Shown: positions 15,865 through 25,044, numbered from the stretch's first letter. The stretch: DNA of 64,000 nt from Paraburkholderia sp. UYCP14C (GCF_004197395.1 NZ_SELS01000015.1:106902-170901), one strand, 5' to 3'. Notes: generated by a model from the sequence alone, not told the origin. Translations and numbers: made by a program.

Positions 15865-16512
15865 TCAGCGAGCTCGCGTCTGCCCGCAAGCGGCTGCGAT
15901 CAACTGCGCGGCGACTTTCGGCGCGGCGAGAATCGGCCCGCATCCCGGCCCATAAGTCTGGCTCGCCGCATACACGCCTTCGATCAGCAGACCTAGCCCA
16001 TCGGCGAGCGCTTGCGGATCGCCGGCGCTAGCCGCCGTCGACAGCTCGACGAGGCGCGCCATCAGGCGCTGCTTGTTGCGGAACACGAACTGCCGCGCCG
16101 GATGCGCGGGATCCGCAAACTCCACCGCCACGTTCACGAACGGGCAGCCGCGGTAGTGGTCGACCGAGGCGCGCACCACGAGGTCGTCGAAGTACTGCTG
16201 AAGCTGCTTCGCCGGCTCGCCCGGATGCTTCGCGAAACTCTTTTCGACGTAGCTGAAGAACTGCTCGTCCTTCTGTTCCAGATACGCCATCACCAACTCG
16301 TCCTTCGACGAAAACTGCCGGTACAGGCTCATCTTGTTCACGCCCGCGCGCTCGACCACCGCATCGACGCCGACGGTGCGCACGCCCTCGCGATAGAACA
16401 ACTCGCTGGCCGCGCGCAGCAGATGCTGCTGCGCCTGCGGCCCGGCGGTCTGCGCGCTGCGCGCGCGCCGCGCGCGAGCAGCGGCGGGCTTGGGAGTTTC
16501 GCTGGCGGACAT
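15865..16512 (-). CDS. TetR/AcrR family transcriptional regulator
   Basis: 215 residues. After an Ala/Arg-rich N-terminal extension the TetR helix-turn-helix follows (about residues 30-76: LLRAASELFYREG, VGVDAVVERAGVNKMSLYRQFSSKDELV). The C-terminal ligand domain resembles the TetR_C_6 type (RGCPFVNVAVEF). It is divergently placed from an MFS transporter with a palindrome in the shared promoter, so it most likely represses that gene and itself until a ligand binds. Confidence 0.92.
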   Translation of the reverse strand: MSASETPKPAAARARRARSAQTAGPQAQQHLLRAASELFYREGVRTVGVDAVVERAGVNKMSLYRQFSSKDELVMAYLEQKDEQFFSYVEKSFAKHPGEPAKQLQQYFDDLVVRASVDHYRGCPFVNVAVEFADPAHPARQFVFRNKQRLMARLVELSTAASAGDPQALADGLGLLIEGVYAASQTYGPGCGPILAAPKVAAQLIAAACGQTRAR

Positions 16513-16540
16513 GGAAAGTCACCCGAATGAAATTGACGCC

Positions 16541-16569
16541 TTGACATGTTACCGACCAGTAACTAAGAT
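16541..16569 (+). promoter_or_regulatory. MFS promoter with overlapping TetR-type operator
   Basis: A -35 TTGACA (16541-16546) and a -10 TAAGAT (16564-16569) are separated by exactly 17 bp. The spacer contains the perfect inverted repeat GTTAC-CGACCA-GTAAC (16548-16563). A repressor bound there would block polymerase. Assignment to the adjacent TetR protein is inferred from position. Confidence 0.8.
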
Positions 16570-16580
16570 CGCAACACCAT

Positions 16581-16598
16581 TGTGACTGATCTGTCACA
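16581..16598. promoter_or_regulatory. 18-bp inverted repeat downstream of the MFS promoter
   Basis: TGTGAC-TGATCT-GTCACA is perfectly palindromic in its arms and lies 11 bp beyond the -10 box, so it is in the transcript leader. It resembles a CRP half-site pair but the spacing is eight rather than six bases, so a CRP site is not claimed. Confidence 0.55.
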
Positions 16599-16665
16599 AG
16601 TCATTTACCGAAGTCGTAATAATGCGAACGATGCCGCCACCCGGGCAGCGTCGATGGGAGAACCG

Positions 16666-17949
16666 ATGAACTGGGCTGCGCGACTGATAGGCGGACGTTT
16701 CCACTATGGCTGGTTGACCGTCGCCGTGGTGTTCCTGGTGTTGCTCGCGGCGGCGGGGACGCGCGCGACGCCGAGCGTGATGATGGTGCCGCTCGAGCAC
16801 CAGTTCGGCTGGAGCCGCGCGACGATTTCGCTCGCGATCTCCGTGAACATCGCGCTGTACGGCTTGATGGGACCGTTCGCGGCGGCCGCGATGCAGCGCT
16901 TCGGTGTGCGTCCGACGCTGCTCGCCGCGCTCGGCACGTTGGCCGCGGGCGTGGCGCTGTCGTCGCTGATGACGCATCCGTGGCAGATGGTGCTGATCTG
17001 GGGCGTGATGGTCGGCGGATCGACGGGCGTTGCGGCGCTGTCGCTGTCGGCGACCGTGGTCACGCGCTGGTTCACGACGCGCCGCGGTCTCGTGATGGGT
17101 ATCCTGACCGCCAGCTCGGCGACCGGCCAGCTGGTGTTCCTGCCGCTGCTCGCGGCGATCGCCGAGCATTACGGCTGGCGCCAGGTCGTGTGGGTCGTCG
17201 CGCTCGCGGCGGCCGTCGTGATACCGCTCGTCGCGTTTCTGCTGCCCGAGCATCCGGCCAGCATGCAGCTGCGCCCATACGGCGAACCGCACGACGCGCC
17301 GATCGCCACCACCGCCACGAAACAGAACCCGCTCGCGATCGCGTTCGGCGCGCTCGCGTCGGCGAGCAAAACGCGCGACTTCTGGCTGCTGTTCTTCAGC
17401 TTCTTTATCTGCGGGGCGAGCACCAACGGTTATGTCGGCACCCATCTGATTGCAATGTGCGGCGACTACGGGATGACCGAAGTGCAGGGCGCGTCGCTGC
17501 TCGCGGCGATGGGCGTGTTCGACCTGTTCGGCACCACGCTGTCGGGCTGGCTGTCGGACCGCTTCAATAGCCGCGTGCTGTTGTTCTGGTACTACGGGCT
17601 GCGCGGCCTGTCGCTGATGTATCTGCCGCATGCGTTCGGCATCGACTTTTTCGGACTGCCGCTGTTCGCGGTGTTCTACGGCCTCGACTGGATCGCCACC
17701 GTGCCGCCGACCGTGCGTCTCGCCACCGACGTCTACGGCAAGGAACAGGCGCCGATCGTGTTCGGCTGGGTGGTAGCAGGCCACCAGCTCGGTGCGGCGT
17801 TCGCGGCGCTCGGCGCGGGCATGCTGCGCGCGAGCCTCGGCACCTACACGGTCGCGTCGATGATTTCCGGCGGCTTGTGCCTGATCGCCGCGGTGATCGT
17901 GCTGCGCATCAACCGCCCGGCCAAGGTGCCGACGCCGCAGGCAATCTGA
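16666..17949 (+). CDS. Major facilitator superfamily transporter (OFA-like)
   Basis: 427 residues with about 12 hydrophobic segments. The motif-A-like loop and the pattern of GRFHYGWLTV at the start, TRWFTTRRGLVMGI in the centre and SGWLSDRFNSR in the second half are usual for monocarboxylate or oxalate/formate-type carriers. ATG 16666 has GGGAGA five bases upstream. A frame open from 16582 would begin within the leader palindrome. It is paired divergently with a TetR regulator. The substrate is not deducible. Confidence 0.87.
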   Translation: MNWAARLIGGRFHYGWLTVAVVFLVLLAAAGTRATPSVMMVPLEHQFGWSRATISLAISVNIALYGLMGPFAAAAMQRFGVRPTLLAALGTLAAGVALSSLMTHPWQMVLIWGVMVGGSTGVAALSLSATVVTRWFTTRRGLVMGILTASSATGQLVFLPLLAAIAEHYGWRQVVWVVALAAAVVIPLVAFLLPEHPASMQLRPYGEPHDAPIATTATKQNPLAIAFGALASASKTRDFWLLFFSFFICGASTNGYVGTHLIAMCGDYGMTEVQGASLLAAMGVFDLFGTTLSGWLSDRFNSRVLLFWYYGLRGLSLMYLPHAFGIDFFGLPLFAVFYGLDWIATVPPTVRLATDVYGKEQAPIVFGWVVAGHQLGAAFAALGAGMLRASLGTYTVASMISGGLCLIAAVIVLRINRPAKVPTPQAI

Positions 17950-17997
17950 GGCGCCTTCGCGAACCGCGCAGATTCACGCTCCACCGATGCAACGACG

Positions 17998-18028
17998 CAC
18001 GGCCCCGCATCGGGGCCGTGCGCGTTTT
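17998..18028 (+). terminator. Intrinsic terminator of the MFS gene
   Basis: A ten-pair stem CACGGCCCCG-CAT-CGGGGCCGTG followed by CGCGTTTT. The T run is short and offset, so termination may be partial. Confidence 0.65.
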
Positions 18029-18143
18029 GGCAACCAGCGCGCATAGCGCCGCGCCGCAAGTTGGAGCGCGCACCGAAAGCCCGTTATGCTATGTGGCCCC
18101 GGGCAGCCGCCCGACGATCATGAATTTCCACCGAGAGAAGCGC

Positions 18144-18737
18144 ATGGCCAACAAACCCGCCTCAACCGAAGTTGCCATTCACGAACTGATTGCAGGCCGC
18201 TGGAGCCCGCGCGCGTATTCGAGCGAGCCGGTGAGCCGCGACCAGTTGCGCGCCGTACTCGAAGCGGCGCGCTGGGCGCCGTCTTCGTATAACGCGCAGC
18301 CCTGGCGTTTCGTCGTATTCGATCGCAGCGTCGACGAAGTCGCGTTCAAGAAGGCTTTCGCCACGCTGGTGCCGTTCAATCAGGGCTGGAATGCGCCCGC
18401 GCCGGTGTTGATCGCGGTGACCGCGCATACGCTCACCAACAAGGGCGACGTGAACCGCCTCGCGTCCTACGACGCGGGCGCGGCGGCGATGTCGCTGGTG
18501 TTGCAGGCGCACGCGCTCGGCCTCGCCGCGCACCAGATGAGCGGCTTCGACGTGAACGCGTTCCGCACCACCTTCGAATTGCCGAAGGACGTCGAGCCGC
18601 TCGCGATGATCTCGCTCGGGCATTACGGCGACATCGACAAACTGGACCCGGTCCTGCGCGAACGCGAGAAGGCCCCGCGTCAGCGCGCGGCGCTCGCGGA
18701 TATCGCGTACGGCGGCGGCTGGAAGAAAGCGTTCTGA
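18144..18737 (+). CDS. Nitroreductase family protein
   Basis: 197-residue FMN-dependent oxidoreductase fold. The N-terminal RWSPRAYSSEPVS and ARWAPSSYNAQPWRFVV hold the family's FMN phosphate contacts (R-S-R and S-S-x-N-x-Q-P-W). The later DAGAAAMSLVLQAHALGLAAHQM is also typical. It probably uses NAD(P)H to reduce nitro, quinone or enone compounds. The start at 18144 has GAGAGAAG close upstream; 18120 is a possible alternative. It is a single gene ending in a good terminator. Confidence 0.88.
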   Translation: MANKPASTEVAIHELIAGRWSPRAYSSEPVSRDQLRAVLEAARWAPSSYNAQPWRFVVFDRSVDEVAFKKAFATLVPFNQGWNAPAPVLIAVTAHTLTNKGDVNRLASYDAGAAAMSLVLQAHALGLAAHQMSGFDVNAFRTTFELPKDVEPLAMISLGHYGDIDKLDPVLREREKAPRQRAALADIAYGGGWKKAF

Positions 18738-18814
18738 GCGACGGATTCCCGGCGCTCGCCGCGTGAGTTCGCGCAAGCGAAGCTTCAGGTTGGATAGCAC
18801 CAAAGCAGTCGAAC

Positions 18815-18846
18815 ACGCGCGGCATGGGCCGCGCGTTTTTTATTTG
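18815..18846 (+). terminator. Intrinsic terminator of the nitroreductase gene
   Basis: An ACGCGCGGC/GCCGCGCGT stem (18815-18836) followed by TTTTTTATTT. The T run overlaps the stop codon of the convergent MFS gene at 18840. Confidence 0.85.
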
Positions 18847-20333
18847 AAGCGTTCGACGTCGTCCTCACCGTCCGCCACGCTCGACAGTGGCGCCGCCACA
18901 TGTTCGAGCGACTTGCGCTCCGCATCGACACCCCAGATCGCCGCGACCAGCGCCGCTGCCAGCATCAACGCGGAGCCGACCAGGTAGCCCGAAAACACCT
19001 CGCTGCGCTGATGCGTATCGATCAGCCGGCCGAAGAACGCCGGCCCGATGATGCCGCCGAGCGCGGTGCCGAACGCGTAGAAAACCGCGATCGCTAGTGC
19101 GCGGATTTCGAGCGGAAACGATTCGCTGACGGTCAGGTACGCTGAACTGGCGGCCGCCGACGCGAAGAAGAAAATCACCATCCACGCGACCGTCTGCGTG
19201 ACGACGGTGAGCAGTTGCTGCTCGAACAGATAGCCGGACAGCGTCAGCAGGAGCGCCGACATCGCGTACGTCGCGGCGATCATCTTGCGTCGGCCGATCA
19301 CGTCGAATAGCCGTCCGAGCACCAGCGGTCCAAGGAAATTGCCGAGCGCGAAAGGCAGCAGATACCAGCCGATATCGCCGCCCGGCACGTGATAGAAGTC
19401 GGTGAGGACCAGCGCGTAGGTGAAAAAGATCGCGTTGTAGAAGAATGCCTGCGCGGTCATCAGCGTGAGGCCGACCAGCGCGCGGCGCCGGTGCACGTTG
19501 AACAGCACATGGAACACCTCGCGCAACGGCGTATGGTCGCGCGCGCGCAGGCGCAATCGCGAGAGGGTATCGTCGGCGAGCGTGTGGCCGTCGTCGCGAA
19601 AACGCGTCTCGATCCCCTCGACGATCCTGCGCGCGTCGCGCTCTTCGCCGTGCGTAAGCAGCCAGCGCGGGCTTTCGGGCACCCACATGCGCATCGGCAG
19701 AATTGCGAGCGCGAGCACCGCGCCGATGAAGAAACACGCGCGCCAGCCCCAGTCGGAAGGCAGCAGCTGCGGATCGAGCAGCACCAGCGAGCCGGCTGCG
19801 CCGATCCCCGCGCCGACCCAGAACGTGCCGTTGATGCCGAGGTCGGTCCAGCCGCGCACGCGTGCCGGCGTGAATTCCTGGATTGTCGAGTTGATCGCCG
19901 TATATTCGCCGCCGATACCCGCGCCGGTGAGGAAGCGGAACAACATGAAGCTCATCAGGTTCCACGACAGCGCGGTCGCCGCGGTCGCGGCCAGATAGAG
20001 CGTCAGCGTGATGAAAAACAGCTTGCGGCGGCCGAGCCGGTCGGTCAGCCAGCCGAAACCGAGCGCGCCGAGCACCGCGCCCGCAATGTAGGCGCTGCCC
20101 GCGAGGCCGACGTCGGCATTCGAAAAGCGCAGCGCCGGGCTCGTTTTCAGCGCGCTCGCGACCGCGCCGGCGAGCGTCACTTCGAGCCCGTCGAGCAGCC
20201 ACGTCACGCCGAGCGCGACGACGATCAGCGTATGAAAGCGGCCCCAGGGCAGGCGGTCCAGCCGCGACGGCAGATCGGTTTCGATCAGCGTGGCGCGATG
20301 GTCATCGACGGCGGTGGTGGTCGGCACGCTCAT
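18840..20333 (-). CDS. MFS transporter, sugar/metabolite porter type
   Basis: 497 residues, 12 predicted membrane segments. The classical motif GWLTDRLGRRKLFF follows helix 2, with GEYTAINSTIQEFTPARVRG after helix 4, PESPRWLLTHG in the central loop, and GRLFDVIGRRKM in the second half. This pattern is that of the SP/AAHS/MHS-like porters. The start MSVPTTTAV follows AGGAGA; an in-frame start at 20390 adds 19 residues without homology features. The substrate is unknown. The gene is divergent from the YegD-like chaperone. Confidence 0.86.
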   Translation of the reverse strand: MSVPTTTAVDDHRATLIETDLPSRLDRLPWGRFHTLIVVALGVTWLLDGLEVTLAGAVASALKTSPALRFSNADVGLAGSAYIAGAVLGALGFGWLTDRLGRRKLFFITLTLYLAATAATALSWNLMSFMLFRFLTGAGIGGEYTAINSTIQEFTPARVRGWTDLGINGTFWVGAGIGAAGSLVLLDPQLLPSDWGWRACFFIGAVLALAILPMRMWVPESPRWLLTHGEERDARRIVEGIETRFRDDGHTLADDTLSRLRLRARDHTPLREVFHVLFNVHRRRALVGLTLMTAQAFFYNAIFFTYALVLTDFYHVPGGDIGWYLLPFALGNFLGPLVLGRLFDVIGRRKMIAATYAMSALLLTLSGYLFEQQLLTVVTQTVAWMVIFFFASAAASSAYLTVSESFPLEIRALAIAVFYAFGTALGGIIGPAFFGRLIDTHQRSEVFSGYLVGSALMLAAALVAAIWGVDAERKSLEHVAAPLSSVADGEDDVERFK

Positions 20334-20522
20334 GACGCGAAGTCTCCTCGATGGCGAAAATGGGGCGGCACATCCGGTCGAGCGCAGCAAGGTCCGTTCC
20401 GCGGTACGATTTCAAACGATGTTGCGGCCGTCCGACCAGCTTCAGTTGATGCTGCCGGAGTTTTCGTGATACAAAGCCGCTCCCCTTTCTGTGCGCGCCA
20501 GCCGTGAGCGGCCATTCCTGCC

Positions 20523-21773
20523 ATGAACTATTGCGCGATTGACTTCGGTACTTCCAATTCGGCCGTCGCGATTCCGACGGGCTCGCAGCTGAAGCTGGCG
20601 CCGGTCGAAGGCGCGTACACGACGCTGCCCACCGCGGTCTTCTTCAATACCGACGAAAACACCAGCGAATTCGGGCGCGCGGCGCTCGCGGCCTACATCG
20701 ACGGTTTCGACGGCCGGCTGATGCGCTCGATGAAAAGTATTCTCGGCTCGCCGCTCGCCGAGACTACGACCGATCTCGGCGACGGCAGTGCGATCAAGTA
20801 CACCGACGTGATCGCGACGTTCCTGACCCACCTGAAGCGCTCGGCCGAGGCGAGTGCCGGCGGCGCGATCGACCGGGCGGTGCTGGGCCGCCCGGTGTTC
20901 TTCGTCGATGACGACCCGCGCGCCGACCAGATGGCGCAGCAACAGCTCGAAGCCGCCGCGCGCACGGTCGGCTTGCGCGACATCCACTTTCAGTATGAAC
21001 CGATCGCGGCGGCGTTCGATTACGAATCGCATCTGAGCTTCGAGGGGCTCGTGCTCGTGGCGGACATCGGCGGCGGTACGTCGGACTTTTCGCTGGTGCG
21101 AGTGGGGCCCGAACGGATGAAGCGCGTCGAACGCAAGGACGACGTGCTCGCGCACCACGGCGTGCACGTCGCGGGCACGGACTTCGATCGCCGCGTCGAA
21201 CTCGTGACGATCCTGCGCGAGCTTGGCTACCAGTCGCTCGATCCGCAAGGGCGCGAAATCCCGAACCGGATTTATTTCGATCTCGCGACCTGGCATCTGA
21301 TCAACACCGTCTACACGCCGAAGCGTGTCAGCGAACTCGCGCTGATGCGGCACCTGTTCACGGAGACGAAGCTCCACGACCGGCTGATGCGGGTAGTCGA
21401 GCAGCGGTTCGGCCACGCGCTCGCCGCGCACGCGGAAGAGGCGAAGATCGGCGTGGCGGCGGGGGGCGAGACCGTGATCGATCTCGAGCAGGTGGAAGAG
21501 GATTTGCGTCTCGCTTTCGACGAAGCGCAGCTCGTCAAAGCGGGCGAGGAAGAAACGCGACGCATCGTGCAGGCGGCGCGCGACACGGTGCAGGCGGCGG
21601 GTGTCGCACCGCGCGACGTCGACGCGGTCTATTTCACCGGCGGCTCGACCGGCCTCGCGTTTTTGTCGGGCGCGCTGGCCGCGGCGTTTCCGGACGCGAA
21701 AGCGGTGTTCGGCGATCGTCTCGCGAGCGTGGCGACCGGGCTTGGTATTCACGCTCGACGGGTGTTCGGATAA
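20523..21773 (+). CDS. Hsp70-like ATPase, YegD family
   Basis: 416 residues with the actin/Hsp70 ATPase fold. Phosphate 1 motif DFGTSNSAVA (7-16) is near the start, ADIGGGTSDFSLV forms phosphate 2 in the centre, and YFTGGSTGL the adenosine motif near the C-terminus. There is no C-terminal peptide-binding domain, which places it in the shorter YegD group rather than DnaK. The client or function is unknown. Monocistronic, with a strong terminator downstream. Confidence 0.9.
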   Translation: MNYCAIDFGTSNSAVAIPTGSQLKLAPVEGAYTTLPTAVFFNTDENTSEFGRAALAAYIDGFDGRLMRSMKSILGSPLAETTTDLGDGSAIKYTDVIATFLTHLKRSAEASAGGAIDRAVLGRPVFFVDDDPRADQMAQQQLEAAARTVGLRDIHFQYEPIAAAFDYESHLSFEGLVLVADIGGGTSDFSLVRVGPERMKRVERKDDVLAHHGVHVAGTDFDRRVELVTILRELGYQSLDPQGREIPNRIYFDLATWHLINTVYTPKRVSELALMRHLFTETKLHDRLMRVVEQRFGHALAAHAEEAKIGVAAGGETVIDLEQVEEDLRLAFDEAQLVKAGEEETRRIVQAARDTVQAAGVAPRDVDAVYFTGGSTGLAFLSGALAAAFPDAKAVFGDRLASVATGLGIHARRVFG

Positions 21774-21855
21774 TCGCGAATAATCGGTAGATAATCCGCC
21801 GCGAATTGCGAAGCCACAAGAATTTAATCCGCGTATTCAGATTAGCCGCCAATAA

Positions 21856-21886
21856 TAAAAAACCCCGCCGAGGCGGGGTTTTTTTG
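21856..21886. terminator. Bidirectional intrinsic terminator between the Hsp70-like and cold-shock genes
   Basis: An ACCCCGCC-GAG-GCGGGGT stem flanked by A6 on the left and T7 on the right. It serves the converging plus-strand chaperone gene and the minus-strand cold-shock gene. Confidence 0.93.
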
Positions 21887-21908
21887 CGTCCAGAAGGAAG
21901 CGGAGCGC

Positions 21909-22112
21909 TTACACCGGCTTGATGTTAGCTGCTTGCTTGCCCTTCGGGCCCGTCTTCACTTCAAACGTGACCTTCTGGTTTTCTTGCAGCGTCTTGAAGC
22001 CGTCGACGCGAATTTCCGAGAAATGCGCGAACAGATCTTCACCGCCGCCGTCCGGAGTGATGAAGCCAAAGCCCTTAGCGTCGTTGAACCACTTGACGGT
22101 ACCGGTTTCCAT
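21909..22112 (-). CDS. Cold-shock domain protein, CspA family
   Basis: 67-residue single OB-fold nucleic-acid chaperone. RNP1 is KGFGFI (13-18) and RNP2 is DLFAHF (26-31), with the aromatic W8 and F residues on the binding surface. It probably melts secondary structure in mRNA. The ATG follows an AGGAAAAAG site. The transcript has a leader of roughly 140 nt from the promoter at 22259-22287, as in cold-regulated csp genes, so post-transcriptional control is likely. The exact csp paralogue cannot be assigned. Confidence 0.95.
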   Translation of the reverse strand: METGTVKWFNDAKGFGFITPDGGGEDLFAHFSEIRVDGFKTLQENQKVTFEVKTGPKGKQAANIKPV

Positions 22113-22258
22113 ATTACTTTTTCCTAAAGATGGTGAATAAGGCCGAAGCCCGGGGGTGCATGAAAATCAAGGAAGGGGTAATGGGACCAACCGGAGTACC
22201 GTTGATGGGCGAACTACGAAAGAACCACCTCACTCGCCACTTGAAATCCTGCCCGAAC

Positions 22259-22287
22259 GTTATACGGCGAATTCGGACGGAGGTCAA
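22259..22287 (-). promoter_or_regulatory. Promoter of the cold-shock gene
   Basis: On the minus strand: -35 TTGACC, 17-bp spacer, -10 TATAAC. Transcription would begin near 22252 and give a ~140-nt untranslated leader before the ATG at 22112, typical of cspA-type mRNAs whose leader senses temperature. Confidence 0.75.
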
Positions 22288-22343
22288 CAGTCTGGACGAA
22301 ACTTTGCCGCACCGATGCAAAGATTTCTTACAAAGCTTGCGCA

Positions 22344-22364
22344 CCTAGCTAACTTTTTGCTAGG
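22344..22364. other. Hairpin between the cold-shock promoter and the permease gene
   Basis: CCTAGC (22344-22349) and GCTAGG (22359-22364) pair around a T-rich loop. It lies in the 428-bp divergent region 22113-22540. No further gene is supported there. Confidence 0.35.
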
Positions 22365-22540
22365 GAGAACCCTTAGTTGAGCCGCGGTTTCCCTGCAGCA
22401 AAGTGGTGCAACCGTTAAACTACGCGCCGCGCGTCGGTTGCACCTTTTTCGCATCCGCACGCGCTTGCATGCACGTCACCCGTCCCACCGCCACGAGCGA
22501 TGTCACGCGGTGCCGACATGGTTCTGATTTAGGAGAAGAC

Positions 22541-24136
22541 GTGAAAAGTTCTATACAACGGAACATCGGGCCTTTTGCGCTGATGCTGACCGGTCTGGGC
22601 TCGATCATCGGATCGGGTTGGCTGTTCGGCGCGTGGAAGGCTGCAAAGATTGCCGGTCCGGCTGCAATTTGCGCATGGATCATCGGCGCGGTCGTGATTC
22701 TGGCGATTGCGCTGACCTACGCGGAGCTCGGCGCGATGTTTCCGGAATCTGGCGGGATGGTGCGCTATGCGCGCTACTCGCACGGCGCGCTGGTCGGTTT
22801 CATCAGCGCGTGGGCCAACTGGATCGCGATCGTGTCGGTCATCCCTATCGAGGCCGAAGCATCGATCCAATACATGAGCACCTGGCCCTATCCGTGGGCG
22901 CATGCGCTTTTCGTCGACGGGTCATTGACCACCAACGGCCTGCTGTTGTCCGCCGGGCTCGTGATCATCTACTTCCTGCTCAACTACTGGGGCGTCAAGC
23001 TGTTCGCGCGCGCCAATTCGGCGATCACGATCTTCAAGTTCCTGATCCCGGGCGCCACGATCGCCGGCCTGATGATGACCGGCGTCCACACCGAGAACTT
23101 CGGCCAGACGACCACGTTCGCGCCGTACGGCTGGTCGGCGGTGCTGACCGCTGTCTCGACGAGCGGCATCGTGTTCGCGTTCAACGGTTTCCAGAGCCCG
23201 ATCAACCTGGCCGGTGAAGCGCGCAATCCAGCCAGGAGCGTGCCGTTCGCGGTGATCGGCTCGATCCTGCTCGCGCTCGTGATCTACGTGCTGCTGCAGA
23301 TTGCGTACATCGGCGCCGTGAACCCGGCGGACGTGATGAAGGGCTGGAGCCATCTCAGCTTCGCTTCGCCGTTCGCGGAACTGGCGATCGCGCTGAACCT
23401 GAACTGGCTGGCGATCCTGCTGTACGTCGACGCATTCGTGAGCCCGAGCGGCACCGGTACGACCTATATGGCGACCACGACGCGGATGATCTACGCGATG
23501 GAGCGCAACAACACGATGCCGAAGATTTTTGGCCAGGTGCATCCGTTCTACGGCGTGCCGCGTCCGGCGATGTGGTTCAACCTGTTCGTGTCGTTCATCT
23601 TCCTGTTCTTCTTCCGCGGTTGGAGCTCGCTCGCGGCCGTGATCTCGGTCGCCACCGTGATCTCGTACCTGACCGGTCCGATCAGCCTGATGGCACTGCG
23701 CCGCGCGGCAACCGATCTCGAGCGCCCGCTGCACATCGTCGGCATGAAGGTGATCGCGCCGTTCGCGTTCGTCTGCGCGTCGCTGATCCTGTACTGGGCG
23801 AAGTGGCCGCTGACCGGCGAAATCATTCTGCTGATGGTCGTCGCGCTGCCGGTGTACTTCTACTTCCAGGCCAAGCAGGGCTTCGAGGGTTGGAACCGCG
23901 ATCTGAAGGCCGCCTGGTGGCTGGTCGCGTATCTGCCGATCATGGCGATCCTGTCGCTGATCGGCAGCAAGGAGTTCGGCGGCTTCGGCATCCTGCCGTA
24001 CGGCTGGGACATGCTCGTCGTGATCGTCTTCTCGCTGGTGTTCTACTTCTGGGGCGTGAACAGCGGCTATCGGTCGGAGTATCTGGACGAGCGGCAAGTG
24101 CACGACGAAGTGCTCGAAGGTATCGGCGCGCACTGA
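22541..24136 (+). CDS. APC superfamily amino-acid permease
   Basis: 531 residues, 12 or more membrane helices. The N-terminal LTGLGSIIGSGWLFGAWKAA is the helix 1 substrate-binding signature of amino acid/polyamine/organocation carriers, and helix 6 has FAFNGFQSPINLAGEARNPARSVP. Start: GTG at 22541 preceded by AGGAGAAGAC. The in-frame upstream ATG at 22403 gives an improbable Cys/Arg-rich tail. The substrate (amino acid or amine) cannot be told. A strong terminator follows. Confidence 0.9.
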   Translation: MKSSIQRNIGPFALMLTGLGSIIGSGWLFGAWKAAKIAGPAAICAWIIGAVVILAIALTYAELGAMFPESGGMVRYARYSHGALVGFISAWANWIAIVSVIPIEAEASIQYMSTWPYPWAHALFVDGSLTTNGLLLSAGLVIIYFLLNYWGVKLFARANSAITIFKFLIPGATIAGLMMTGVHTENFGQTTTFAPYGWSAVLTAVSTSGIVFAFNGFQSPINLAGEARNPARSVPFAVIGSILLALVIYVLLQIAYIGAVNPADVMKGWSHLSFASPFAELAIALNLNWLAILLYVDAFVSPSGTGTTYMATTTRMIYAMERNNTMPKIFGQVHPFYGVPRPAMWFNLFVSFIFLFFFRGWSSLAAVISVATVISYLTGPISLMALRRAATDLERPLHIVGMKVIAPFAFVCASLILYWAKWPLTGEIILLMVVALPVYFYFQAKQGFEGWNRDLKAAWWLVAYLPIMAILSLIGSKEFGGFGILPYGWDMLVVIVFSLVFYFWGVNSGYRSEYLDERQVHDEVLEGIGAH

Positions 24137-24185
24137 GCGTCGGTCGAAAGCCGATGGATCCGCTCGACGCGGGTCCTTCGCAATA

Positions 24186-24226
24186 GAAAAAGCCCGCCTG
24201 ATCGACGATCAGGCGGGCTTTTTTCG
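24186..24226 (+). terminator. Intrinsic terminator of the permease gene
   Basis: A 13-pair stem AGCCCGCCTGATC-GAC-GATCAGGCGGGCT (24191-24219) with A5 before and T6 after. It can also serve the minus-strand dioxygenase gene that ends at 24259. Confidence 0.95.
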
Positions 24227-24258
24227 TTGGACGTCGCTGCGTGGCGGTTTCCCCGCGG

Positions 24259-25044
24259 TCAGGCGGTACCAAACACGTAGTTCGTCATCGCGAGCGAGCG
24301 CTGATAGGTGCCGAGCGACTGGATCGCGAGCGAATAATCGTCGTCGGCGGCGCCAAGCGCGGCGAACACCGGCAACAGATGCTCGTCGGTCGGATGCATC
24401 AGCACCGCGTGCGGCGCCTGGCGGCGATAGTCGAGCAGCGCGTCGATATCCCGCGCGACGAGCTTGTCCTCGAACCAGTCGGTAAATTCGGTCACCCGCG
24501 GGTCGGCGTCTTCCGGTCGAGCCGAGAAATCGGCGGCGCGCAGGTTATGGGTGATCTGGCCGGAGCCGATCACCATCACGCCTTCGTCTTTCAGCGCGCG
24601 CAGCGCGCGGCCGACGCGGAAATGATGCGCGGCATCCTGATGGGGCTGGATCGACAACTGGGCGATCGGCACGTCCGCTTGCGGGAACATCAGCAACATC
24701 GGCACCCACGCGCCGTGGTCGAGTCCGTGCGGCTGCACATCCGCGGCGATGCCGCTCGCGCCGAGCAGCGCCGCGGCGCTGCGCGCGACGTCGGGCGCAC
24801 CGGGCGCCGGGTACTGGATTTCGTAGAGCTGGCGCGGAAAGCCGTAGAAATCGTGGATGGTTTCAGGCGCCGTCGCGATGCTCGCGAGCGGCTGCGCGGT
24901 GCCCCAGTGGGCCGACAGCATCAGGATGGCCTCGGGACGCGGCAATTGCGTGCCGAGCGCGCCGAACTCGGCGGACGGCATCGACGGATCGATCGGCAGC
25001 GTAGGTGCGCCGTGGGACAGGAAAAGCGAAGGTAGGCGGTTCAT
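24259..25044 (-). CDS. DODA/LigB-type extradiol ring-cleavage dioxygenase (YgiD-like)
   Basis: 261 residues with the class III extradiol landmarks: LFLSHGAPTL (metal-binding His near residue 12), SAHWGT, HGLDHGAWVP and the C-terminal HPTDEHLLPVF. These His residues coordinate the active-site metal in the DODA/YgiD family, whose members open catechol rings such as L-DOPA. The start MNRLPSLFLSHG at 25044 is chosen; the frame is open to 25095 but the extra 17 residues are not family-like. Single gene. Confidence 0.9.
   Translation of the reverse strand: MNRLPSLFLSHGAPTLPIDPSMPSAEFGALGTQLPRPEAILMLSAHWGTAQPLASIATAPETIHDFYGFPRQLYEIQYPAPGAPDVARSAAALLGASGIAADVQPHGLDHGAWVPMLLMFPQADVPIAQLSIQPHQDAAHHFRVGRALRALKDEGVMVIGSGQITHNLRAADFSARPEDADPRVTEFTDWFEDKLVARDIDALLDYRRQAPHAVLMHPTDEHLLPVFAALGAADDDYSLAIQSLGTYQRSLAMTNYVFGTA

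Noticed and set aside
16581-16598. CRP site in the MFS leader
   Set aside because: The arms fit but the interval between TGTGA and TCACA is eight bases instead of six.
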